Assembly: GCA_949316235.1 (NCBI GenBank)
Contig: OX438744.1
Span: 23,981,578-24,045,577, forward strand
DNA from: Oegoconia quadripuncta
Lineage: Eukaryota > Arthropoda > Insecta > Lepidoptera > Autostichidae
Reading direction: 5' to 3'
Length of the DNA stretch: 64,000 nt
Positions 9,945 through 21,934 of this stretch are shown piece by piece; the first letter of the stretch is position 1, and every line of letters begins with the position of its first letter. A model generated the notes under the pieces. The model had not been told where the DNA came from. It did not search any database and saw only the letters and a program-made list of their open reading frames with translations. The position numbers and the translations under genes are program-made.

Positions 9945-10273
9945 GATTGTTAACCAAGGGCTGTATGACATCAATTGCATACAGCGAGGGCGCTAATTAG
10001 CCCGAGTATGCAATTTTATTGATGCTTACACCCGAGATAAACACTCTGCTTTACATATCGATTATCGGTAAGTAAAAACAAAAAGTAAGGTTGTAGCTTC
10101 TTAGATAATTCATTAAAATATGATATAAAAAAAACACTTTCAGAACTTTCTGTCGACTTCGGCGGTAATAGATTTTCTAAAACTGTTTTTGCTTGTTCTT
10201 TTATAAAATTGGGGGTTAGATCCATGTCTTCGTCACTTGACATTTTTCAAAACTTTTGAGAAAGAACTCCAAT
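9945..10273 (-). pseudogene. Crypton-like tyrosine-recombinase N-terminal remnant, copy 1
   Basis: Minus strand. The ATG at 10243 opens MSSDEDMDLTPNFIKEQAK and then ENLLPPKS. An internal deletion removes the Y-x-x-x-Y-x-x-F-x-x-W segment seen in copy 2, and the frame then ends at YVKQSVYLGCKHQ. The N-terminal layout (acidic start, LLP-x-KS, then a core-binding helical domain) matches insect Crypton-like/XerC-like recombinases; the catalytic R-H-x-x-R-Y domain is missing. Downstream lies a conserved structured terminus with ATCAATTGCATAC and GTATGCAAT inverted around a GC-rich segment. Confidence 0.55.
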
Positions 10274-10840
10274 TTTTTTAATAACTATAACGGGTAAATA
10301 TAAAAAAAATAGATTTTTCCATTTACAAAGGCATTCCGTTTATTGTTTTTTTTCCCCTCGACAATAATACATACATTACAGTATTATAGAAGATGAATGA
10401 AAAGTTATTGCCAGATAACTGCTTTAAATGATAATTGTCACTTGTTCATCATTATTACACCGTATTTGTCAGCCATTGTGCGAACTTGAAAATAATAAAT
10501 GCATAAATCATAAAGATTGATTGAGATTTGAATTGTATTCATTCAGATAGCTTCTTGGAGCGACGGCTTTGAATGTAATAGCTGTAGATTACATGCGATT
10601 TACGATTTGCTAAGGTTTTTGGAATATTCATAGAACTATTAAGTACGAGCACGTCGTATGTTGTAACAGGTAATGTAGAAGTTACGTCGCAGGTCGCAAT
10701 AAGGCACATCATGAAAAGACGGCCATTTATTCACCCAGGCCCATTGTGAATTGTCTAATTTAACGATTGGCCTGCGACATGCTACATAGTCAGGTACTTT
10801 ATTATATTTATCTAATTATAGAGTTAGTAATATAGAAGTA

Positions 10841-11066
10841 CGTGATGGTAGAATTCACAAAGTGGAGTTCAGCTACTTTGTCAATGTGAATAAACTGTGC
10901 TGAAATAGTGTATAAAAGAAAAAAAACCTTAAAAAAAAATAGTGCCCCTGTAGTTTAGTGATTCAATATTTTAACTGAGCATTCTGGCGTCACGTGTTGC
11001 TGGAATCCTTATTCTCATACGCAAGAGTCTGCTTTACCTATAACTATAACTTATATCCCAAAAAAC
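10841..11066 (+). repeat. Repeat-2 copy, first part
   Basis: Plus-strand copy from GTGATGGTAGAATTCAC to the insertion point of a minus-strand SINE-A. It continues at 11355-11521. Confidence 0.65.
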
Positions 11067-11067
11067 T

Positions 11068-11352
11068 CTTTTTTTTTATATGCACGACGGTTTCGTACTT
11101 GATTTCAACCCGGAAACCCCAATACATTTGGGGGACTGGCTATCTTATCTCTGACAACCGGAACACAACAATGTTATTAACATTGCTGCTTGGCGGCAGA
11201 TTTAGATAAGATGGTGGTAGCTAGTCAGGCGGACATTTAAAATGCCCTACCACCAACCAAACCGAGCACTTAAACATGTACCCCGCTGGGGATCGAATCC
11301 GCGACCTCCGAATCGTTAACCCAATGTTGTTTACACTGAGCCACGGAGGCCG
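11068..11352 (-). repeat. SINE-A with internal deletion
   Basis: Inserted in Repeat-2; about 55 bp of the 3' part are missing. Confidence 0.8.
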
Positions 11353-11354
11353 CG

Positions 11355-11521
11355 GTACTCTGCATAAATAGTACCACCGAAATATACAAGTCGCATAAAT
11401 AGTTCTTCAAAAACATCGAAGTTATGTCTTTGTGAAAAGGGGCAGCACAGATGACGGATTTCTTATAGGCCGGACAAAAGATCCAAATCGGACAATTTGG
11501 AAAATGGAATGTATGGTATTA
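11355..11521 (+). repeat. Repeat-2 copy, second part
   Basis: Resumes after the SINE-A with CACCGAAATATACAAGTC and runs through GGACAAAAGATCCAAATCGG. Confidence 0.65.
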
Positions 11522-11576
11522 TAAAGGTTGCCTGGAAGAGATCGCTTTTAGTGATAAGGCCGCCTAATTGTACTCT
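11522..11576 (+). mobile_element. LINE-h 3' fragment
   Basis: GTTGCCTGGAAGAGATCGCT and GTGATAAGGCCGCCTAATTG. Confidence 0.55.
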
Positions 11577-11690
11577 TGGGGTGTTGGGGTTTCCGGGTCA
11601 GTACGCTTCCACCTTCGACCTCATGTTTACTTAACATCAGGTGTGATTGAGGTCAACTACGAACCCGTCGTGCATAAATAAAAAAGTTAC
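11577..11690 (+). repeat. SINE-A, 3' fragment
   Basis: Last about 110 bp, fused to the end of a LINE-h fragment. Confidence 0.75.
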
Positions 11691-12526
11691 AACAATCACA
11701 AAACAATGATTTTGCTCATCTCTAGTCTGACTACCTAGCAAGTACATCCTCATGGTTACGGAGTATAATTTATAGTCATCTGATGTCTGTACTTCGTCAT
11801 CGAAAGTAACGTAACTTGGTGAAGTTGGTGTTATGATTACGAGGCCTGGCGTCGCATTATTGTTTCAATTGAACAATACGCTTACCAGTGTTTTATCATT
11901 GTTTATTACCGAACACGCTTGCTGTTTAGCGACTGATTATACAGGGTCATTATTTATTTTTATTTTTTATTTTATTTCTTGGTACACAAAACACATTAAT
12001 TACAATCGTACATGAGAACAACATAAAGTTAACTTAGATTTGAACTAGATTGAAATCCCAAGCATGTATACACAACATGGTTAAACAAGAACAAACATAA
12101 TTATTGTATTTTTTTTTGTTAAGAATACCGACAAAATAGAACACTTTTAGCTTTGACGGATCATGTAAAATTGGGATAGAGCTCAATTGAGGACATCTTT
12201 TACTAGCCTTTTAAATGGTATGGTTCTAAAGTCGAATATGATAGATATAGAGATGGGCCAGGGTCTCGACAAAAGCAGTTAGGTACTAAAAGGGATAACT
12301 TGGTTACAAACACCCAAATTTTAACGGTTTCGTAGTTGGTTATCAAGGGGTATAACAGTAGTTAAAAATCGGATAGTTTTCTAGATTTTCTAGAATTCGT
12401 AGCTTGGTTTTCTTATACTTAAGAGCTTATACTCTTGTCGGTGGAGTCCTTGTCACACTTCTCTACATTCAGCCTTTTCTTTGACTTCCCGATACGACAC
12501 GGTATTTACTTTTTCTTTTACTTGCA

Positions 12527-12826
12527 CCATTACGATTCGGAGGTCGCGGGTTCGATCCTCAGCGGGGTACATGTTTAAGTACTCAGTTTTGTTGGTGGTA
12601 GGGCATTTTAAACGTCCGCCTGGCTAGCTACCACCATCTTATCTAAATCTGCCGCCAAGCAGCAATGTTAATAGCATTGTTGTGTTCCGGTTGTCAGAGA
12701 TAAGATAGCCAGCCCCTCAAATGTGTTGGGGTTTCCGGGTCAGTACGCTTCCACCTTCGACCTCATCTTCACTTAACATCAGGTGTGATTGAGGTCAAGT
12801 ACGAACCCGTTATGCATAAAAAAAAA
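12527..12826 (+). repeat. SINE-A, nearly complete
   Basis: Lacks the first about 25 bp of the head but keeps the B-box (GGTTCGATCCTC). Confidence 0.8.
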
Positions 12827-12900
12827 CCATGCAGTGACGATACCTTCATATAACCCCAAAAGCCCGGCTTGCCTTATTAATAATGCGAGTATTTAAATAC

Positions 12901-13080
12901 TCGATCAGGGGACCAATCGCGCTATTTTACAGCGGTTTAACCCTTTGAAGCGGTTTTTGGTTTTGGTTTAGCGTTAGTTTAGCTGATGTAAAAAATGGTA
13001 TCGCGCTATTTTTTGTGTACAATTTATATCGTTGACGCTACCAAAGTAAAACCAAACACAATGTAAAGTAATTAGTGGTA
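12901..13080 (+). repeat. dispersed repeat shared with 63690-63870
   Basis: Both have a GATCGCGCTA-like start, CCAAAACCAAA-type tracts and TGGTAGCGTCA; diverged. Confidence 0.35.
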
Positions 13081-13445
13081 AATAAAAATAATTCGTCTCT
13101 ATTTTTTTATGTCCAAGCAGAATCCGGCTTACAATGTATTTTGTAATTATATACTTTGTACTTTGTAATTATGGAACATTACAAAAAGTGTGAGATTGTA
13201 TACTGCAATTATATAATCATGTTTGCCAAATTAATGTTTATTTTTGTTTAATACTATTGCTGCTATATACATATAATACATAATAATACATATACATATA
13301 TGCTAATATGCTAATACATATACTTTGATGTTGATTACACGTTACTATATAGAATTACTAGACACTATTCGACAAAAAGGATTGAAAAAAAAATCGTTTG
13401 ATATCGATAATCGAATAATGACGGCTAACCGCGGTATCACTAGCA

Positions 13446-13865
13446 AATATTAGGTCCTTACATATGAAAATGGCGTTTTGTATGAAGAATTTCATTAAGA
13501 CTGTTTTTTCCATACATATATTTGATTTTTTTTTTGGGAACGGCAAATCCAAATTTAGCTAAACTTTGTGTGTATTATCGGATAACATTAAGTTAAGTAT
13601 AGGCAGCGTTAATTTTTAAAAGTAACCGCTTTATAAATGTTTCAGCGAATCTAAGAAATGATTATGGGAAGCACATGAAAAGAGCTCTGTTCAATTTTTT
13701 TTTATTATGTGATTTAGCCCAGAAATTAAAAAATATTTCATGTGAAACCTTGAAATAATATTCCATTTTCCAAATAAAAAACAAATTTTGATATAGCTTT
13801 GAAAATCACAGGAATTGGTACATATGATTAACGAACAAAAAAAACTCCAATTTTATAGGTAAATA
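13446..13865 (-). repeat. Repeat-1 copy 2
   Basis: Same family in reverse orientation, similar by eye throughout. Confidence 0.8.
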
Positions 13866-15446
13866 CCCAATACTTCTATTTAAACTGTCAGTATTGTGGA
13901 TACACGCGTTATCCTCGTAAGGCCGTTTCAGCAATGAATACAAATTTTATTATTAAAGTACGTGCATACGAGCGTTTTTTAAGCGCATCGAAGCGACTCC
14001 TTTGTATGCCGTCCGTTTTTGGTAAATTGGTTAAACGTAGGAATCACCTCAAAGTCTGGCATCTGCTTGTCAGTCATTTCCAAAACTATGACATGGACAA
14101 TTCGAATTTGGTATAGTAGGTGTAATGTCCGGTTGTACACTTAAAAAAAGTTAAGATTTCGATTAAAAAAAGTAAAAGATCACACCATTTTTAATAGCTT
14201 TCATGTGAAAGCTCCATTTTATATTGTGTGTAATATATTTACAAAACTTTTTCGGGAATATGCTTTAAAATTGCTGTCCCCGAACTTATCTCTAAAATAT
14301 CGGTCAGAAAATTCTGTAAGAAATGATAAACGCAATGAATGAATGTTATCTTTAAAATTTTGCATCATTTTGTATAGTTGACTTCATCTAAATATCTACC
14401 TGTTCATATGGAACATTTCTGTTGCATCTTTACTTATCTGCCCGGCAAGTTTTTTCAAATGTGAAAATTTAGTGTGGTGGTTCAACGACCATCATGAGCC
14501 TAAGTCTGTTGTCATGCTGCTGACTTCTTAGTCATTTCAGAATCAGCCTTAATTTGATTGAGATCAAGAGCACAATGTTGCAGACGTAACGTAAAGCGTA
14601 CTTTGGCGCTTCTGTAATCGAATTTGTTTAAAAAACTTTTTAAACGCTCGTCTATACTTGCTGATAACTTTAAGTATTCCCTATATCATCGCGTCCTAGT
14701 TTCGTACGTTATTTCGAGGGTAATGTCTGTGACAGTGCATTCCGAAGGTCGTAAATGTGTTACACGCGTGTTAACAATTGAAAATTCTGTTTGTCTATTA
14801 GCGAAGGCATCTGACTTATTTCGTACGACTCCACAATCGGACGCTGTTATATTTCTGGCGGATGCAAGAAAGGCAATGAATTTTATTTGTACCGGGTGAA
14901 AAATAAAAAATCCCGTACATTTTAAGGTTCAAGATCGTTTGTCCTTTTAGGCCAAATAATAAAATTGGCAACCCTAATTAGCTTTTCGGCTCTTTAAGAA
15001 AATAGCCGAAATCCAACATATCATATTATATAACATATCAACATTAATGTTTGTCAGCAAAATTTATAAAAACTACTACTATAATTTTCAATATCGACCA
15101 CTGTTTACTAACATAGATATAAGTGATGGTACTAATAAACATGGACCTTATTGTCTGGAGAATAAATAATTTATTATTATTATTTATGCGGTAGCAAGCT
15201 AGTCCAACCGGAGATGTAAACAGCGAAAGGTTATACCGGCCTGGCCTTATGTAATTAGGATGCTATCGACGCGGAAGGATAGTCTGTTCCCAACTATAAT
15301 ACGAATATAACCATTACGTGGGCTTTCAAATGGTTTTTCTCATAATTTCCCCATTCACCTGCAAGGCCTGACCACTTTCGTCCGACTGGCATCGTGGATA
15401 CTTTATGGGAAAATTATTAAGACATGTTTATACAGAGACGCATTTA
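13866..15446. other. no recognisable feature
   Basis: About 1.6 kb without known repeats. Frames on both strands at 14590-14899 are open for about 90 codons but show no motif. Confidence 0.5.
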
Positions 15447-15513
15447 GGTCCGTATTAATAAACCAATCTCAATACAAGTCTTGAGACTATATCAACCGAG
15501 ATGCGTCTTAAGC
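15447..15513. mobile_element. MITE-1, truncated
   Basis: One terminus only, matching the right end of the 957-1284 copy read in reverse. Confidence 0.6.
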
Positions 15514-15787
15514 AGTCGACTGCTCTGTGCTACGGAAGCCACGGAAGCGACACTATCCGAAACAAGTAATAACTAATCAATTTTACCTGTTTAATGGATA
15601 GGTTTCTCATTGCGACTCTGTTCACGTATTAGTGTAGGTATTTATAATACAAACTAATACCGTGATCACTCCATACACGTCTAGTGGAAAATCCACGTTT
15701 GTTTTTGCAGGAAATCTCGTGGTTTATGGACAACCGCTCCTAGACTCGATTGCTAATGCTCATTACACTTAGTCCAGTGTCCAGTTT

Positions 15788-16089
15788 AACCACCTCCGTG
15801 GCTCAATGTAAACAACGTTGGGTTTACGATTCGGAGGTCGCGGGTTCGATCCCCAGCGGGGTACATGTTTAAGTACTCGGTTTGGTTGGTGGTAGGGCAT
15901 TTTAAATGTCCGCCTGGCTTAGCTACCACCATCTTATCTAAATCTGCCGCCAAGTAGCAATGTTAATGCCAGTCCCCCAAATGTGTTGAGGTTTCCGGGT
16001 CAGTACGCTTCCACCTTCAACCTCATCTTCACTTAACATCAGGTGTGATTGGGGTCAAGTACCAACCCGTTGTTAATAAAAAAAAAACT
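15788..16089 (+). repeat. SINE-A with about 40-bp internal deletion
   Basis: Head intact; the deletion falls between AGCAATGTTAAT and GCCAGTCCCCC. Confidence 0.8.
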
Positions 16090-16148
16090 TAGTCCAGTAA
16101 AAATACACAATTTTTGTGGTGTAACTTCCCATAATCTTAAATGTACAT

Positions 16149-16329
16149 ACCAATCAGTAATAGGATAAAAATGTTTCCTAACAAATCTGTAGATTTAGGT
16201 ATAGTATAGTATATACATTTAGTTATATTATAAAGGTACCACTGTGAACTCTATTGCATTGTAGAACATGCTAAGATCTCCTAAAACAAATTTCTAAAAA
16301 ATTAATCAATGGCTACTTTTTCTTTTCTG
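16149..16329 (+). repeat. 175-bp direct repeat, copy 1
   Basis: TACCAATCAGTAATAGGATA to AATCAATGGCTAC; second copy at 16647-16818, beyond SINE-C. Confidence 0.8.
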
Positions 16330-16340
16330 ACTTTTTATTT

Positions 16341-16604
16341 TGACGACCTGTTTGGTGTAGTGGTTAGCAACTCTGGCCACTATACCAAAAGGTTGCGGGT
16401 TCGAATCCCGCTAGGGGCATATGTTTGTATGATGAATACAGACATGTGTTGCTGAGTTATGGATGTTTTTCATAATACAGGTATATAATTACAAAAAAAA
16501 ATTGTGTAGTTTATCAACCATCTGGTATCCATAACACAAGCCTAGATACTTACTGTGGACCTAGATGGCGCTATGTGTTTGTGCAAAGACATTTATTTAT
16601 TTAT
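16341..16604 (+). repeat. SINE-C copy 1
   Basis: SINE-C has a tRNA-like head (TTTGGTGTAGTGGTTAGCAA, B-box GGTTCGAATCCC) and a distinct body, but its 3' part (CTGGTATCCATAACACAAGC ... GACCTAGATGGCGCTATGTG) is homologous to that of SINE-B. It lies between two direct copies of a 175-bp sequence. Confidence 0.8.
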
Positions 16605-16646
16605 AATCTTAAAGTTCCTGATTTTTTGTAGAACGATAGAGTACCT

Positions 16647-16818
16647 ACCAATCAGTAATAGAATAAAAATGTTTTCTAATAATTTTGTAGCTTTAGATAT
16701 AATATAAGCATTTAGTTATATAAAGTTACCACTGTGAACACTATTGCATTGTAGAACATGCTAAGATCTCCTAAAACAAGTTTCAAAAAAATTAATCAAT
16801 GGCTCCTTTTTATTTTCT
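16647..16818 (+). repeat. 175-bp direct repeat, copy 2
   Basis: Same block, about 90% identical by eye, about 498 bp from copy 1. Confidence 0.8.
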
Positions 16819-16997
16819 AAAAATAGTTTATTAAGTCGTAATATTTGCCCACGGTGAAATTTTCCATACTAAATATAAACAAAATTATTGATCGATTCTT
16901 ATGAAAATCGTTACAGAATTTCTAAGTATGTTCTCCGACCAAATTCACAGTTGTAATTTTAATCAAATAGTTTTATTACTAAATACTTATGCTATAT

Positions 16998-17380
16998 CTA
17001 GAAAGAAAGAAAGAAACTCTTTATTCGCCACTTCGACACATATACAACAATTGTTAGGCAAATAAAGTAACAGAACACTAAGATAAGTGTCGCAGCAGCG
17101 AATAGGAAACGACTCAGCTACCTAAATGCTGAGCTTCTTTTTTTTCTTTTTTTTTTTTTTTTCCACAACGGGTTAGCACTTGACCTCAATCACACCTGAT
17201 GTTAAGTGAAGATGAGGCCGAAGGTAGTAGCGTACTGACCCGGAAACACAATTTTATTTAGGGGACTGGCTATCTTATCTCTGATTTTAAGAGCTCAGCG
17301 CTGGTTTACTGTCGCACCCAGAGCAGAAATATATAAAAGCAAGCTATCGATTTGTTAGAAAACATTTATATTCTATCCCA
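16998..17380 (-). mobile_element. LINE-j 3' end with (GAAA)n tail, split by SINE-A
   Basis: Minus orientation from AGAAAGAAAGAAACTCTTTA; SINE-A at 17137-17286 interrupts it. Confidence 0.45.
17137..17286 (-). repeat. SINE-A, 3' half
   Basis: Minus-strand, with a long T-tract at its left; interrupts a LINE 3' end (16998-17380). Confidence 0.75.
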
Positions 17381-17589
17381 GATCACTGGCATGTACTCAC
17401 GGTGCAAAAACTCATAGGAAGTTAAAAGCGTATCATTACTGGACCAACCACCTTCCTGCAAACTGTCTTCGCTCATTTGCGAACATTGTCAGAATAGCCT
17501 TCGTATATACCATGTGAGATGTGCGTGCGATGCTAATAATTTGGTGAACACTAAATAATTTTGGTATCACGTAAGCACCTTTGAAGTCA

Positions 17590-17857
17590 GGATAAAGTTG
17601 ATGTTCATATCTAACGTATCTATGTTTATATCTATTATTTAGTATCTATTATTTTATATATTTTTTTAAGTCATTGGTGCACAACCTACTTGCTTTTATC
17701 CCGTTCTACTTTTTTCTCTATCCAAAGGTTGTCTGGTAGAAATAATAGAAGCTTAATAGCGATAAGACCGCCTGGTTGTACAATTTTTTTTTGAAGCTAT
17801 ATTTATGAAGTGCATTGTAGAATTTTTGTGCAATAAAGTGTACTTGATTGATTGATA
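17590..17857 (+). mobile_element. LINE-h 3' end with (GATT)n tail
   Basis: GCGATAAGACCGCCTGGTTG, then GTGCAATAAAGTGTACTTGA and GATTGATTGAT. Confidence 0.65.
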
Positions 17858-17950
17858 AAGGGATAAACGTCTAATGGATAGAGGTGTTAAATGGTAATTA
17901 CAGTATATGCAAAGATCACCAGTCATTCGGATACAGTATAGTATATGTAT

Positions 17951-17992
17951 ACAGTCTTTTTACCGTAAGGAAGAAATAGGACATATTAGTAC
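17951..17992. mobile_element. MITE-2, terminal fragment
   Basis: TTTTTACCGTAAGGAAGAAA followed by GGACATATTAG. Confidence 0.5.
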
Positions 17993-18664
17993 TTAGAATA
18001 TATCACACATCACAAGTGCATTTTGTTTGTTATATAGTGTATATCTTGTTAGTTATCCTAAATAAAGAAAATAAAATAAATAAAAAATACGCATTTTTAC
18101 AAGTAATGTTATTGATGGGATTGTGTTGTCCCTTTCGTTTAAGGTGCTATAGACTGGTCCGTCAGGTCGAACTTTCGATTTTCATAGAGGTTGCCGGTAG
18201 TATTCACATAAATTATTTGAAGTATGTGGCCTACTTTAGACTTCGTTTTCTATTAAAATCTTCCATCGGTGAATATTGAAAATGGAGTGTGTTATTTTTT
18301 AACATAAAGGGTATATTTTTAGACATAGATAGACATGTATATATTTGACACCATACTATAGCAACAACAATATTAATAAAAACAAGGAAATTATCACAAT
18401 ATACAAAAACAGATTTTGAAATGCGGTGAGTTCCATGTGATGTCAAAAATGGACTCCATCTCAGCATATGCTGTAGCAATTGTTATAGCGCTGGTTTTCA
18501 GAGGAGCCCAACATCAAGAGCCTCCGACGCCTTTTTTAATTTTAATTTCAGATTCAGTGCGGGAAAGAAGAAACCAGCCAACATTTCCTAGCTGAGTGCG
18601 TGATCTAATCCCGACTAAGATGGTATTTTTTTGGTAATATATATAAGTTCTGTTTATTTAAATT

Positions 18665-18765
18665 TACACGCACACGCACACGCACACGCACACGCACACG
18701 CACACGCACACGCACACGCACACGCACACGCACACGCACGCACACACACACACACACACACACAC
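18665..18765. repeat. microsatellite (CACACG)n then (AC)n
   Basis: About 75 bp of CACACG units passing into an AC run. Confidence 0.95.
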
Positions 18766-18770
18766 CATAT

Positions 18771-18892
18771 TATTTGGGGGACTGGCTATCTTATCTCTGA
18801 CAACCGGAACACAACAATGCTATTAACATTGCTGTTTGGCGGCAGATTCAGATAAGATGGTGGTAGCTAGCCAGGCGGACATTTAATATGCT
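18771..18892 (-). repeat. SINE-A internal fragment
   Basis: Begins directly at the end of the (CACACG)n/(AC)n microsatellite, which replaces the A-tail half. Confidence 0.7.
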
Positions 18893-18925
18893 TACTATAC
18901 CTACTATTGCAGTATAATAAGATAT

Positions 18926-19171
18926 GACAACCGATTGGTGTAGTGGATAGTGACCCTGTCAGCGAAACCAACCGTTGCGGGTTCGAATCCCGCGAGGGGT
19001 AAATGTTTGTATGATGAATACGAACATTTATTCCCGAGTCTTGGATGTTTATATAAATAGTTATGTATGTTTATCCGTTATCTAGTATCCATAGTGCAAG
19101 CTTTACTTAGTTTGGGACTAGATGATTGGTGTAAGTGTCCGAAATATTTATTATATTATTATTATTATTAA
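18926..19171 (+). repeat. SINE-B copy 3
   Basis: Complete, ending in a (TTA)n tract and AATAAA. Confidence 0.85.
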
Positions 19172-19289
19172 ATAAAAGGACGAAAACGTCTTCTTCTTAT
19201 TTTTGAGGATGGCAACCAGTCAACCTCACTGTCGAGGGACATTAGGTACAGCCAGTTTCGAGTGAAAATTTTTATTTCTCTTATTTCTT

Positions 19290-19620
19290 CAGTTTATGAG
19301 TCAGTCTCAGTCAAAACAAGTAATTCGTCGTATACTTGGCGTATACAGAGTCTAGTCACGGTCAAGTCATTCCTCAGTAAAGTGGCAGCATGCTTTACAA
19401 AAGATTTTGGCGGCTTCTTGTGGGAACCCGAAAGCTCCGTTACGCACTTTAATTTACACTAGCTTTCACCTGTACACCAACACTAACGTTTGCTGCACAA
19501 TATTCTGCCATTATTAAGCTTCAAAAGTTAGAACGCACAAATTATAAGAATTATAAAGAAAAATGTAACTTCACTCGCCGAGATCCCGCCAAAAAGCCGA
19601 CGAAAACGTCATCCACACCT
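19290..19620 (+). repeat. Repeat-3 copy 1
   Basis: Unclassified family: TCGTCGTATACTTGGCGTAT, AGTAAAGTGGCAGCATG, and GATCCCGCCAAAAAGCC at the end. Confidence 0.6.
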
Positions 19621-19973
19621 TCTGTTTCAGGCATGGTCCCTAACATACACAGCCAGACAAAGTCATATCTCTTTCAGATAAGCTCAGTTAAAGAGGTAAT
19701 CATCGATCTGTGGCTAAATAATCCCGTATGCTCTCCACAAAATTAAAAAGAAAACTAATTTCAAATTGCATTCTCATCGTTACTGCGTACACCTCTCACC
19801 GTTACATCACCGCCACCTGTCAGATGTGTTGGTAATGTGGATGCCACATTGACATGTGGTTATGGTATGATTAGCTACACCTCCTGGTTAACCACTGGAC
19901 CGCCAGAGTCGGTAATGTTGGTTCCATAACTGATCATACTGGGCTATTTTTTATACGACTAATGGCAAATTTA

Positions 19974-20309
19974 ACCGCCTCCGTGGCTCAATGTAAACAA
20001 CGTTGGGTTTACGATTCGGAGGTCGCGGGTTCGATCCTCAGCGGGGTACATGTTTTAAGTACTCGGTTTGGTTGGTGGTAGGGCATTTTAGATGCCCGCC
20101 TGGCTAGCTACCACCATCTTATCTAAATCTGCCGCCAAACAGCAATGTTAATAGCATTGTTGTGTTCCGGTTGTCAGAGATAAGATAGCCAGTCCCCCAA
20201 ATGTGTTGGTGTTTCCGGGTCAGTACGCTTCCACCTTCGACCTCATCTTCACTTAACATCAGGTGTGATTGAGGTCAAGTACAAACCCGTCGTGCATAAA
20301 AAAAAAAAG
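19974..20309 (+). repeat. SINE-A, complete
   Basis: Full head to A-tail; a good reference copy. Confidence 0.85.
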
Positions 20310-20710
20310 AAAGCTGCTGTGTAAGAGGGAGGGAGAGTTTATTTAATCGTTCATTATACGAGGAAAAACCTTCCCAGCCCACCTATGCCCAGTTGGGTCG
20401 AGTCACAAGGTGTATATGTATGTACAGAAGGGGCGGGACAGCTCCTGGCCAGGGTCAAAACAGAACACAGATTACCACACCAACTTATTTATTGCGTGAA
20501 ACAGAGGATCGAAAGGGTCTTAAAACTCAGAAAATTAACTATTGATATTTAAAAAAAAATGTATCAAAATAACAGTGAGACTGAGTTGAAATCTGGAAAT
20601 CAATGTGCCAAAAAAGGATCCGTCAGTTCATCAGTCAGTCATTTAGTTTAAAATTTCGAATTTGAACTCCAATAACCCAAACCCACCAATGAGTATCAGC
20701 TCAAAAGAAC

Positions 20711-20751
20711 GACTGCAGGGGCAGTGGGATGTTTACGGGCTGATGATCATT
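20711..20751 (+). repeat. SINE-D 3' end fragment
   Basis: GCAGTGGGATGTTTACGGGC plus TGATGAT tail, immediately before a LINE-c 3' end. Confidence 0.55.
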
Positions 20752-20761
20752 TAAGAGGGAA

Positions 20762-20838
20762 GAAGTAAGTATAAGTTTGTGGTCTCTGCCTACCCCTAGA
20801 GGAAACTGGCGTGACTTTATGTATGTATGTATGTGACG
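20762..20838 (+). mobile_element. LINE-c 3' end fragment
   Basis: GTGGTCTCTGCCTACCC and (ATGT)n tail, as in the longer copy at 40941. Confidence 0.55.
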
Positions 20839-20989
20839 CCCTTCTTGGATATATTAAGATTTCTATTTTAAATGACTAAGCTCTTTAAATAAGATAAAAA
20901 AAAAAAAAGATTTCTATTTAAATACTGTACCTATAAATTCAAGAAGCCTAAAAGCTAATTAGGTATAAATATAACCTAAATAGCTTTGA

Positions 20990-21165
20990 TGGGGTTTATT
21001 TTACAGAAACCAAAAAACCCGACAGCATATTTTGTAACATCATGCACTTCGAAATCGGTCAAGCCGTTTAGGATACACAGGATACAGGATGCGCCAAAGG
21101 AAACATAAATACATACATACACTCGACAAACATTACCGTCCTAAGTAGTCGGGTAAAATAAATGT
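20990..21165 (+). repeat. Repeat-4 fragment
   Basis: GAAATCGGTCAAGCCGTTTA to TAGTCGGGTAAAAT. Confidence 0.55.
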
Positions 21166-21300
21166 CCCTTTTAACAATGTTTTGAATTCGCGAATATAAT
21201 TTATAATTTTTATAGCTTTTGGGCTGCTCGAGTGCAGGTTAATTTATACTGTATTTGAAGAAATCTTAATTTATCCAGTGAGGGCGTGACTGGATGGAAT

Positions 21301-21540
21301 AATAATAAAAAATATCTTCAGACACCCACAGCGCCATCTAGTTCCACAGTAAGCAACTATAGGCTTGTGTTGTGGATACCAGATGGTTGATATACTACAT
21401 ATTTTTTTTTTTTGTAAATAAATACTTATTAATAATATATATAAATGAAAACATCCATAACTCGGGTACAAAAATGTCCGTATCATCACACAAACACATG
21501 CCCCTAGCGGGATTCGAACCCGCAACTTACTGACTCGTTT
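21301..21540 (-). repeat. SINE-C copy 2
   Basis: Minus-strand copy with intact B-box; the first about 50 bp of the head are replaced by unrelated sequence. Confidence 0.75.
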
Positions 21541-21716
21541 GATCCACGTCCACGTTTGATTACCAAATATTGCAAATGAGGAAATATCAAATTGCATACA
21601 TATTCGAAAGTTCCGAAATTCGCGGGCAAATCATTAATTACAGTTCCCACATCGACCGAACGTTTGCATAAAACGTTAATACTACAGGGAAGTCGCATAA
21701 ATAACTGTCAATTATT

Positions 21717-21766
21717 TTTCCCATTAACAATTCAGTTAATATGTTAACTGAATTGTTAATGGGAAA
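21717..21766. other. perfect 23-bp inverted repeat
   Basis: Arms TTTCCCATTAACAATTCAGT... with a 4-nt loop (21740-21743). Confidence 0.9.
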
Positions 21767-21934
21767 TTTAAGGTAATGGCGGCGGATCACCGTCGGATGC
21801 TCATTGATTAGTAAGCAGAGGTGTTTATTTAATTTCGCTTACGAATATTGCGCAAGTTTGAGGTCATTTGATTATGAGATCATTAGTTAGATCATTGTCC
21901 AGTCTTTTCGCCAGTTGGACATCGAGAAATAAAC

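Noticed and set aside
14624..14899. 91-codon frame, with an open minus frame opposite
   Set aside because: No ATG start on the plus strand, no recognised motif, no splice structure; kept only as unassigned sequence.
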